Assembly (NCBI RefSeq): GCF_001418105.1
Contig: NZ_LIQI01000019.1
Coordinates: forward strand, 248,001-312,000
Origin: Lacinutrix himadriensis
GTDB taxonomy: Bacteria; Bacteroidota; Bacteroidia; Flavobacteriales; Flavobacteriaceae
Direction of reading: 5' to 3'
Length of the DNA stretch: 64,000 nucleotides
Made by a program: the position numbers and the translations under genes. The notes beneath the pieces were generated by a model. The model saw only the letters and a list, made by a program, of their open reading frames with translations. It did not search any database and was not told the origin of the DNA. This document shows, one piece after another, positions 52,455-59,639 of this stretch (its first letter is position 1; every line of letters starts with the position of its first letter).

Positions 52455-54838
52455 TATACCAAGTTTAAAATCTCAGTAATTAAACCATCACTTTGTTTTT
52501 CTAAGTCTAGAATATCATTCGTTACGTCTTCTATATTTCGTAAAGGCTTATGTTTATAAAAGTATTTATTAAAACTAATCTCGTAACCAATTTTGGTAGC
52601 GTCTAGGTTTATCCAAGCTTCTGGTACGTGTGGTTGTACTTCGCGTAAAAAGTAACTGTGTATGTTATCTTTTAGTGGTACGTTTTCTGTGTCGCGTAGG
52701 TCACTTTCGGTTTCGTATATTACATACTCTCCCTTTTTAAGAGACCTCTCGACTGCGCTCGAGGAGACATCTTTACTAAAACCATAATACCCAAAGTCTG
52801 CCAGGTCTTTTTCTTCACAATCTAAATGGGCTAAGAGTTTGTTTAGTTTATCGCCAGATAGTTTTTCTACTTTTTTAATGACTTTTTCTGCTTCAGCATC
52901 ATACCAACTTACTGCGTTTAAAATGGCTTTTTTATCGCTTGCAGAAATACTTAGTTTCTGTTTTTTAATTTCGGCATCCACTAATTTTTTAAATTGGTTA
53001 AAGTCGTTGTATTCGTCTTCACCAATAGCTTTTAACAACACAGTTCCTGTTTTTACTAAGTTTAAATGCTTTTGCCATGTTGTTAGCTTGGTCAATTTTG
53101 TTTTATTGGCAGATGATAAGTTGAGTTCGTTTTTTTCGCACCATTCTAACAACTCCTTTTCGTGTTGTTTGGTGTTGGTGTATATGTTGTCTCCAAAGGT
53201 TTCAAATGCATATTGCATGGGTTCTTGTAATACGCGGTCGTAACGTAAGGCTTCAATACGCTCTGCTGTAAATTGGGCGCATAAACGTTTTGGTTTCTCA
53301 ATAGTGGCTTTGTAATAGCCAAAATCTGAATTATCAAAGACTTTTGAAGAAATACCTTGCTCACCTACACGTTCTTCAACACTCATGTTTTTATAAGTAT
53401 TTACAATTTTAGTAATGTGTTTTGGCGAGAACTCACAGTTTTTGTTTCCTAAGGCTTTACGCAATTTACGGTACAATTGTACCGTATCAATCAATTGCAC
53501 TTTCCCTTTTCGGTTGGCAGCTTTATTGTTACTTAAAATCCAGATATAGGTGGTAATACCTGTATTGTAAAACAGGTTGTTTGGTAATTGCACAATGGCT
53601 TCTAGCCAATCGTTTTCTATAATGTGTCTGCGTATGTTGCTTTCTCCTCCTCCTGCATCTCCTGTAAATAGGCTACTTCCGTTATGTACCGAAGCAATAC
53701 GTGTTCCTGTTTTGCTTTGGGATAAGGATTTCATTTTATCGACCATTTCCATTAAAAACAGTAATTGTCCGTCGGACGATCTAGGAATGGCATCGGCTTC
53801 TTCTTCTACATTCCAATAATTTTTTAAATTGATTTGAAAACGCGGATCGATAACATCTTTACCATCCTTGATGTATTTTTGCTCACTAGACCATGATTTT
53901 CCGTATGGTGGATTGGATAGCATAAAATCGAAAGACTTGCCTGCAAATTCATCTGTAGATAAAGTAGAACCCACTCTGATGTTTTCAGGATTGTTTCCTT
54001 TAATCATCATATCACTCTTACAAATAGCGTAGGTTTCGTCGTTTATTTCTTTTCCATAGAGATAGACATCACCTGTGGCACGAATCTCGCCTGCTTCATC
54101 TTTAATAAAGTTCTGACTTTCGGTAAGCATTCCTCCCGAACCACAAGCAGGATCGTAAATGGTCATTACTGGTGGTAAATTGTCTTTTATGGGGTCGAAG
54201 ATAATGTGTGTCATTAAATCAATCACTTCACGTGGTGTAAAGTGTTCTCCTGCTTCTTCGTTATTTTCTTCGTTGAATTTTCTAATGAGTTCTTCAAATA
54301 CATAACCCATTCCTAAATTGGATAAGGCTGGTAATTTTCTACCTTCTGGATCTTCCTTTTCAAAAGGCGTTAAGTTAATGTATGAGGATGTGAATTTTTC
54401 CAACACATCTAACAACACATCTTTGGTTGCCATGTGGCGCACTTGACTACGTAGTTTGAATTTCTCGATGATTTCCTTCACATTAGGACTGAAACCGTTT
54501 AGGTAATCTTCAAAATTGGCTTGTAGTATTTGTTGGCTATTGGTTGCGGTATCTTTTAATTTTTGAAGTGTCCAAGTGCTTACGTTGTAAAATACATAAC
54601 CTGAAGCTTCACGTAAACCAGACTCATCCCATTCGGTAAAACCAGCTTCATCACGTTGAAAGGCTAACTCTTCTAAAACTGCGTCTTTGGTTGGTTCTAA
54701 TAAGGCGTCTAATCTGCGTAGGACTATCATTGGTAAAATGACGTCACGGTATTTTCCTCTTACGTAAACGTCACGTAAACAGTCGTCTGCAATAGACCAA
54801 ATAAAAGATACTAATTTATTGTGCGATGATTTATTCAT
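52454..54838 (-). CDS. hsdM: type I restriction enzyme, N6-adenine methyltransferase subunit (HsdM)
   Basis: A 794-residue N6-adenine DNA methyltransferase. An N-terminal HsdM helical domain (about 5-150) is followed by SAM motif I YDPACGSGGMLTE near 225 and catalytic motif IV SNPPYGKSW near 305. It is larger than enterobacterial HsdM (about 530) owing to a long C-terminal part. Within it, near residues 691-705, the sequence VSSSAVERSLKKGE is coded by a palindromic repeat (CTCGACTGCGCTCGAG at 52749-52764) that I know as an intergenic Bacteroidota repeat, apparently inserted in frame. It is the first gene of the 15-kb defence operon; its promoter should lie in 54839-54968. Confidence 0.93.
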   Translation of the reverse strand: MNKSSHNKLVSFIWSIADDCLRDVYVRGKYRDVILPMIVLRRLDALLEPTKDAVLEELAFQRDEAGFTEWDESGLREASGYVFYNVSTWTLQKLKDTATNSQQILQANFEDYLNGFSPNVKEIIEKFKLRSQVRHMATKDVLLDVLEKFTSSYINLTPFEKEDPEGRKLPALSNLGMGYVFEELIRKFNEENNEEAGEHFTPREVIDLMTHIIFDPIKDNLPPVMTIYDPACGSGGMLTESQNFIKDEAGEIRATGDVYLYGKEINDETYAICKSDMMIKGNNPENIRVGSTLSTDEFAGKSFDFMLSNPPYGKSWSSEQKYIKDGKDVIDPRFQINLKNYWNVEEEADAIPRSSDGQLLFLMEMVDKMKSLSQSKTGTRIASVHNGSSLFTGDAGGGESNIRRHIIENDWLEAIVQLPNNLFYNTGITTYIWILSNNKAANRKGKVQLIDTVQLYRKLRKALGNKNCEFSPKHITKIVNTYKNMSVEERVGEQGISSKVFDNSDFGYYKATIEKPKRLCAQFTAERIEALRYDRVLQEPMQYAFETFGDNIYTNTKQHEKELLEWCEKNELNLSSANKTKLTKLTTWQKHLNLVKTGTVLLKAIGEDEYNDFNQFKKLVDAEIKKQKLSISASDKKAILNAVSWYDAEAEKVIKKVEKLSGDKLNKLLAHLDCEEKDLADFGYYGFSKDVSSSAVERSLKKGEYVIYETESDLRDTENVPLKDNIHSYFLREVQPHVPEAWINLDATKIGYEISFNKYFYKHKPLRNIEDVTNDILDLEKQSDGLITEILNLV

Positions 54839-54968
54839 TTATAAATAAATGTGTTTTTTGTTTATTATTAAAAATGCTGTGCTAATAGCTAATTAGGGAG
54901 AGCTTAAATATATAAACTTTATTAAAACTAACTAAGTAATACATCGAAAAAAGGGAAAGTTTTTCAAA

Positions 54969-55328
54969 TTAATTAGGTGCACAACCTAAGGTTGCATTAT
55001 ACGGCTGAATATATTCCCAAAAGGCTTTACCTGCACTATCTAAATAATACATAGAATAATTTAATTTGGTATTGGATCCCACTTGATAAATATACTCGTT
55101 ACAACCATAAGAATACTCTTGCTTGAAACATACAACAGCAAAGTAATAGGTTTGATATTCTATTTGTGTATTATAAAAAGTCACTTTAGAAATAGCATCA
55201 CTATCATAACTAGTATATGTGGTACCATAACTTTTTGATTTCACGAAATCTATCATTTCTTGACAAGATTGCGCATATGTGGTTAAAGTAGCTATTAGAA
55301 ATACTAGACTTAGTAAAAGGTTTTTCAT
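54969..55328 (-). CDS. exported small KTSC-like protein
   Basis: A 119-residue protein if started at the ATG at 55328. The Sec signal is MKNLLLSLVFLIATLTTYAQ, with mature Cys residues forming possible disulfides (SCQEM, CFKQ, GCNEY, GCAPN). The centre TSYDSDAISKVTFYNTQIEYQTYYFAVV with YIYQVGSNTKLNYSMYYLDSAGKAFWEYIQP fits the KTSC fold (a beta unit that often follows lysyl-tRNA synthetase-type proteins). The function is unknown. Divergent to hsp20, sharing the region 55329-55503 with its two palindromes. The frame is open upstream to 55454, but the inner ATG with a signal peptide is far better. Confidence 0.65.
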   Translation of the reverse strand: MKNLLLSLVFLIATLTTYAQSCQEMIDFVKSKSYGTTYTSYDSDAISKVTFYNTQIEYQTYYFAVVCFKQEYSYGCNEYIYQVGSNTKLNYSMYYLDSAGKAFWEYIQPYNATLGCAPN

Positions 55329-55389
55329 TTTATATAATTTAAAATAGATGAACAGCACCCCAAACCTAACCCCATCCCCACACATTTCC

Positions 55390-55437
55390 TTACGGAAAAC
55401 CGTAAACCAAATTATTTCATTGCTCTGACCTAGGTCA
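55390..55437. promoter_or_regulatory. two palindromes in the hsp20 divergent region
   Basis: TTACGG-AAAA-CCGTAA at 55390-55405 and TGACCTAGGTCA at 55426-55437 are perfect inverted repeats in the region between the KTSC-like gene and hsp20. The first form also appears at 6475-6490 (TTACGG-N4-CCGTAA). The TGAC-N4-GTCA form recurs at 57251-57262. They are candidate regulator sites. Confidence 0.5.
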
Positions 55438-55503
55438 TTTGTTAAGTAACTCATTGATTATACATTAGCTACTCATTAATTGTTTAACTTAAATCTTATA
55501 ATT

Positions 55504-55938
55504 ATGTCACTCGTAAAATTTAAAAGAACCCCTTTAGAAAATCTTTTTTCAACAGATGTATTAGATACCAATGATTTCTTTGATAATCGTTTATGGAATA
55601 AAAAAAACGATGCACCTGCATTAAATATTAAGGAGACAGATAATGCCTTTGAAGTGGAATTAGCAGCGCCTGGTTTTGCAAAGAAAGACTTTGATGTAAC
55701 CATTGATAATGGCTGCTTAAATATTTCGGCGGAAAGTTCCAACACGAAAGAAGAAAAAGACGACGACTATACGCGTAAAGAGTTTAGTTATAATTCTTTT
55801 GAAAAAAGACTACAACTTCCGGATTCTGTAAAAGAAGAAGACGTGAAAGCGAAATACAAAGACGGCGTTCTTAGCTTTAATCTCGCTAAAACAGAAGCGT
55901 CTAAAAACCATAAGCCTAAAAAAATAGCAATTTCTTAA
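55504..55938 (+). CDS. small heat-shock protein Hsp20
   Basis: A 144-residue alpha-crystallin-type chaperone if started at the ATG at 55504 (MSLVKFKRTP). The alpha-crystallin core spans about 40-135: APALNIKETDNAFEVELAAPGF, then KKDFDVTIDNGCLNISAE, and FEKRLQLPDSVKEEDVKAKYKDGVLSF, where A-x-x-x-G-V-L is the family signature. A C-terminal KKIAIS tail replaces the classical IxI motif. By family it holds unfolded proteins without ATP. The gene is divergent from the KTSC-like protein, with two palindromes upstream, and closes with a strong terminator. Confidence 0.93.
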   Translation: MSLVKFKRTPLENLFSTDVLDTNDFFDNRLWNKKNDAPALNIKETDNAFEVELAAPGFAKKDFDVTIDNGCLNISAESSNTKEEKDDDYTRKEFSYNSFEKRLQLPDSVKEEDVKAKYKDGVLSFNLAKTEASKNHKPKKIAIS

Positions 55939-55956
55939 GGATAGAATATATCCAAA

Positions 55957-55996
55957 AAAAAGGAGGAGATGAATGGTTTCATCTCCTCCTTTTTAT
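55957..55996 (+). terminator. terminator of hsp20
   Basis: AAAGGAGGAGATGAA and TTCATCTCCTCCTTT pair fully with a 4-nt loop (TGGT), then a T-run. Confidence 0.9.
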
Positions 55997-56045
55997 TGGT
56001 ATAATCTTCCGATTATAAATACATGGGTATTAAAAAAAAAATTAA

Positions 56046-56486
56046 TTAATCTTTATAAATATTTAACACCTTTCCTGTGCTGGTAAAGGTAATTTCTATT
56101 TCTTCATTCCATCCTTTTTCTAACTCCACTTTATAGGTGGTTACGCCTTCTTTTTCGTTAGACTCTACAGCATCGACTCTATAATCTGCGTATTGCGTTT
56201 TCAGTAAATTCACAAGTGCAGATGGTAATTCTACATGCGTAATTTCTTTTTCTACACGCACCTTTGTTCCTTCCCTGTTGAACCAAACTTCGCGCTCCAT
56301 GTTTCCTACGTCAAACGTTACTTTAAAGTCATTACCATTTCGTTTCCATTCTATATTTTGCGCTTTAGGATATTCTTTTAAAAGTCCTTCTGTAAAACTT
56401 TGTGGCACTGCTGTTTTTGTTAATTCTTGGGCACTTAATGTTGCTGTTGCAAATAATACAAATACTAATAATTTTAAATTTTTCAT
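56046..56486 (-). CDS. exported PepSY-like (DUF2874-type) protein
   Basis: A 146-residue periplasmic protein. Signal MKNLKLLVFVLFATATLSAQ. The mature part contains two PepSY-like units, TEGLLKEYPKAQNIEWKRNGNDFKVTFD with VWFNREGTKVRVEKEI, and ALVNLLKTQYADYRVDAVES with TYKVELEKGWNEEIEITFTSTGKV. Such proteins occur widely in Bacteroidota and are induced by stress or metal; the role is unknown. It lies alone, convergent with hsp20 and downstream of the eRF1-like gene. Confidence 0.82.
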   Translation of the reverse strand: MKNLKLLVFVLFATATLSAQELTKTAVPQSFTEGLLKEYPKAQNIEWKRNGNDFKVTFDVGNMEREVWFNREGTKVRVEKEITHVELPSALVNLLKTQYADYRVDAVESNEKEGVTTYKVELEKGWNEEIEITFTSTGKVLNIYKD

Positions 56487-56662
56487 GTTATAAATATTTA
56501 ATTAATAATCCTTAAATGGGTGAGATATGCATGTGGTTCTTACGGCATTCCCAACTTGTTTTTTACTTTTTCATATTGCTTTCCTTAAAATTATTCACCA
56601 GCGTGATCGTTGATTAAAAAAACACGGATACCGCTTTAGCGATGCATATAATGAGAATATGG

Positions 56663-57046
56663 TTAATGCAGGTTCTCAAAATGTTTTTTTACAAATGCAT
56701 TTTTTTCGTTTTCCGTCATCTTATCTGCAGATGCCACATCCACTTTTATATCTTTAAAATGCAAATCTTTATTCAAAAAATTATGTAGTTCTGTTTTTGC
56801 ATTTGTAGGACCAAATAAAAGCACATGATCATATTTCAAAATAGCGTCTGCAATTTCTTTATAATATTCTTCTTGCATTTGTTGTCTTTTATTGTGCATC
56901 AAGCTTTCACTTCTTTTTAATGCTTCCTCTTTGGTGCTAAAATTAAATTTCGATGCTATAGAATGGCTTTCTTTCTTAGCATTTAAATCCATTAAATTTG
57001 CGGTGGAATGATCCATCCAAATACCTAATCTTTTTTGCGTTTTCAT
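56663..57046 (-). CDS. eRF1-like small protein (release-factor fold)
   Basis: A 127-residue soluble protein. It starts RLGIWMDHSTANLMDLN, has a Lys/Arg-rich helix in the middle (KKRQQMQEEYYKEIADAILKYDHVLLFGPTNAK), and ends KTELHNFLNKDLHFKDIKV. The VLLFGPTNAK segment and the D-HST start resemble domain 2/3 of the archaeal/eukaryal eRF1-type proteins and bacterial baeRF families. This is a moderate recognition. It could bind ribosomes or nucleotides under stress, but no catalytic residue is clear. It heads the minus strand of the stress region, and the space upstream (57047-57289) holds the palindrome at 57251. Confidence 0.5.
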   Translation of the reverse strand: MKTQKRLGIWMDHSTANLMDLNAKKESHSIASKFNFSTKEEALKRSESLMHNKRQQMQEEYYKEIADAILKYDHVLLFGPTNAKTELHNFLNKDLHFKDIKVDVASADKMTENEKNAFVKKHFENLH

Positions 57047-57289
57047 ATATTTTCTATTTAAATTGTGATTTTATACATTAAGTAACTTGATAATTTATTC
57101 CGAATAACTTTAAAAACCACTTCCTTTCCCATGCATCCGTAAAGAAAATCAGTTTTCACCATCTAATTCTTCATTTCTAGATACTATACCTTCCTGGAAA
57201 TGATGTATATGGATAGATTCAAAAGTACAGATAGTAAGGAAGCATTCCAATGACATAAGTCATGCTTCTTATAATATTACATAAATTTT
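57047..57289. promoter_or_regulatory. divergent spacer with a TGAC-N4-GTCA palindrome
   Basis: TGACATAAGTCA at 57251-57262 is a perfect arm pair (TGAC/GTCA), 28 nt before the ATG at 57290 and over 200 nt before the eRF1-like gene. The same arm pair lies before hsp20. No other feature is seen. Confidence 0.45.
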
Positions 57290-57523
57290 ATGACGAGTAA
57301 TTCGCTAGAAATTTTCTCAAAAATCAAATGGCTTTCCGAAGAAAAAAATTGTAATAAAAAGGAAATAGCTTTAAAACACTTAAAGCCAGCAATGCTTTTA
57401 AAGGAATATCTTCATTTTTTTTACTCGAATTTCTCCTCTGAGAATAAAGAAATACATGCATCCAATTATTCCCCAAAGATACTTCCTCTTGTAAATAACT
57501 TTAAGACCTTAATTTTTGTATAA
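57290..57523 (+). CDS. doubtful small hypothetical protein
   Basis: A 77-residue ORF starting MTSNSLEIFSKIKWLSEEK. It is lysine-rich and has no motif. The palindrome 28 nt upstream could place it in the same regulon as hsp20, but coding signals are weak and it might be random. The next 236 nt (57524-57759) to the patatin gene show nothing recognisable. Confidence 0.3.
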   Translation: MTSNSLEIFSKIKWLSEEKNCNKKEIALKHLKPAMLLKEYLHFFYSNFSSENKEIHASNYSPKILPLVNNFKTLIFV

Positions 57524-57759
57524 GAGATAATTAATATTTCATTGGAATTCACATTGTTTTCCAAATACTAGGAAGCCATTAACAGAGGATTTAAAAGAGG
57601 ACAAATTGATTAGGAACAACACCATAAAAAACGAAAAATAACCTATTAAAAAAATGGTTTTGCTGAAGTTTTAAACCCTTATTAATGAGCAACTGATAAT
57701 AATCATTATTTTTATGTAATCAACGTATTACATTTACATGAAAACAACACAACTTACAA

Positions 57760-58524
57760 ATGAATACAGGATTAGTCCTTTCTGGCGGAGGAGCTCGAGG
57801 TGCGGCACATATTGGTGCTATAAAAGCACTTGAAGAATTCGGCGTTTTTCCAACACATATTTCAGGAACTAGCGCAGGAGCTATTATTGGCGCCTTATAT
57901 GCTGCTGGTGTACCTTGGACGGAAATGTTAGATTTCTTCAAAAATATATCCATCTTTCAAACAGCTAGATATGCACATAATAAACCCGGATTTATAAATT
58001 CGGCAAAATTCTATAACGATCTCAAAGCCTATCTTCCTATGGATGATTTTAGTGCTTTAAAAAAACCGCTATTTATCACTGCGGCAAATGTTATTGATGG
58101 TTCTTTAAAAGTTTTTAGCAAAGGACAACTCATAAAACCTATTATCGCTTCGGCTTCTTTTCCGGGAGTTTTTACACCAACCGAAATTAATGGAAAATAC
58201 TATATCGATGGTGGCACTTTAAACAATTTCCCTGTAGAGCCTTTACAAAAAGACTGTGATAAAATTATTGGTGTATACGTTAATCCGTTAAAAAAAATTA
58301 GCATCACAGATTTAAAACATTCGTATAGCGTAGTGGAAAGAGCCTATAAAATTAAAGTCGCTTCTGAATCCATGTTGAAATTTCCAAATTGTGATTTGGT
58401 TATTTCTCCAGAGGAACTAATTAATTACGGTACTTTTGATATGAACCATATAGATGCTATTTTCAATTTAGGATATACGGCCACAAAAAAAGCGCTAGAA
58501 GAAAACAATAATGTATTCGCATAG
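57760..58524 (+). CDS. patatin-like phospholipase
   Basis: A 254-residue cytosolic acyl hydrolase of the RssA/YchK type. The oxyanion hole is GGGARGAAHIGAIKAL at residues 8-23. The nucleophile elbow is GTSAG near 42. The catalytic Asp is in IDGGTLNNFPVEPL near 155. The catalytic dyad Ser-Asp is complete, so it should hydrolyse phospholipids or lysophospholipids. Length matches the single-domain group. It starts a plus-strand run with MscS, the histidine kinase and the receiver-Crp regulator; the MscS gene starts 57 nt after it. Confidence 0.92.
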   Translation: MNTGLVLSGGGARGAAHIGAIKALEEFGVFPTHISGTSAGAIIGALYAAGVPWTEMLDFFKNISIFQTARYAHNKPGFINSAKFYNDLKAYLPMDDFSALKKPLFITAANVIDGSLKVFSKGQLIKPIIASASFPGVFTPTEINGKYYIDGGTLNNFPVEPLQKDCDKIIGVYVNPLKKISITDLKHSYSVVERAYKIKVASESMLKFPNCDLVISPEELINYGTFDMNHIDAIFNLGYTATKKALEENNNVFA

Positions 58525-58580
58525 AAATAATACACATCGTCTTTTATTGAAAAAACACAAGACGCGTATTTAATAATAAA

Positions 58581-59636
58581 ATGAATATGGATAACATGTT
58601 AACATCGCTACATTTAGCATCTTGGATTACATATAGTATTGTGCTTCTATGCAGTATATTACTAGGGCTACTTTTAAGATGGATTTTATTTTCACTTATT
58701 AAATTTTCTAACCAAAGAAAACCTAGCGTTTTAAAAACGCAGTTACTAAAACATTTAAAAGCTCCAGCCAAGTTTCTTCTTCCTATTCTATTTATATACA
58801 GCTCCCTTTCTCTTTTAGCATTAGACTCCTTTTGGCAAAAAATTATAGAAAGCCTAATCATTATTAATTTCTCTTGGGTACTTATTGCGTTATTAAATGC
58901 TTTAGAAGAAGTGGTTAAAGAAAAATTTACGGTGAATGGCAACCATAAAACAAAAGACAGAAAAGTATTGACGCAACTACGCTTTTTAAAAAGCCTTACT
59001 ATTGTTATTATTTTCACACTGGCAATAGCTGCCATGCTATGGAATATCCCCGGAGTAAAAAAACTAGGAACCACCATACTTACCTCTGCTGGTGTTATTG
59101 GTATTATAGCTGGTGTTGCAGCGCAAAAATCGATTGCAAACCTAATAACCGGATTTCAAATCGCATTTGCACAACCTATTAAAATAGATGATGAAGTGGT
59201 TATTGAAGACGAATTTGGTACCGTAGAAGATATTACATTAACCTATGTGGTTATAAAAACGTGGGACCAAAGACGATTGGTTTTGCCTCTTAATTATTTT
59301 AATGATCATTCTTTTGTAAACTGGACCTTTAATGCTACCGAATTAATTGGCGCTGTTTTTATCTATGTAGATTATACCTTTCCTGTTTCTGTTTTAAGAA
59401 CAAAACTTATGGATCTTTTAAAAGCGCATCCTTTATGGAATAAAAAAACAGGGGAACTTTTGGTGACAAACAGTACTGAAAAATCTATAGAATTACGAGC
59501 GTCATTTAGTGCAAAAAACGCTTCCGATACTTGGACTCTGCGCTGTGATATACGAGAACAATTAATCCATTTTATACAAGAGAAATATCCTGCTTCTTTG
59601 CCTAAATTAAGACAAATGGAAGTGTTTAAAATATAA
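58581..59636 (+). CDS. MscS-family mechanosensitive channel
   Basis: A 351-residue membrane protein. Hydrophobic segments lie at about 12-35, 65-90 and 95-115. The pore-lining TM3 with TTILTSAGVIGIIAGVAAQKS is near 165-195. It is followed by the MscS signature ANLITGFQIAFAQPIKIDDEVVIED. A cytoplasmic beta domain (VLPLNYFNDHSFVNWT) and an alpha/beta C-terminus complete the fold. It would open on membrane tension to protect from osmotic downshock. It is 3 nt upstream of the histidine kinase gene, so the kinase may be co-expressed and sense envelope stress (inference). Confidence 0.93.
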   Translation: MNMDNMLTSLHLASWITYSIVLLCSILLGLLLRWILFSLIKFSNQRKPSVLKTQLLKHLKAPAKFLLPILFIYSSLSLLALDSFWQKIIESLIIINFSWVLIALLNALEEVVKEKFTVNGNHKTKDRKVLTQLRFLKSLTIVIIFTLAIAAMLWNIPGVKKLGTTILTSAGVIGIIAGVAAQKSIANLITGFQIAFAQPIKIDDEVVIEDEFGTVEDITLTYVVIKTWDQRRLVLPLNYFNDHSFVNWTFNATELIGAVFIYVDYTFPVSVLRTKLMDLLKAHPLWNKKTGELLVTNSTEKSIELRASFSAKNASDTWTLRCDIREQLIHFIQEKYPASLPKLRQMEVFKI

Positions 59637-59639
59637 AAA

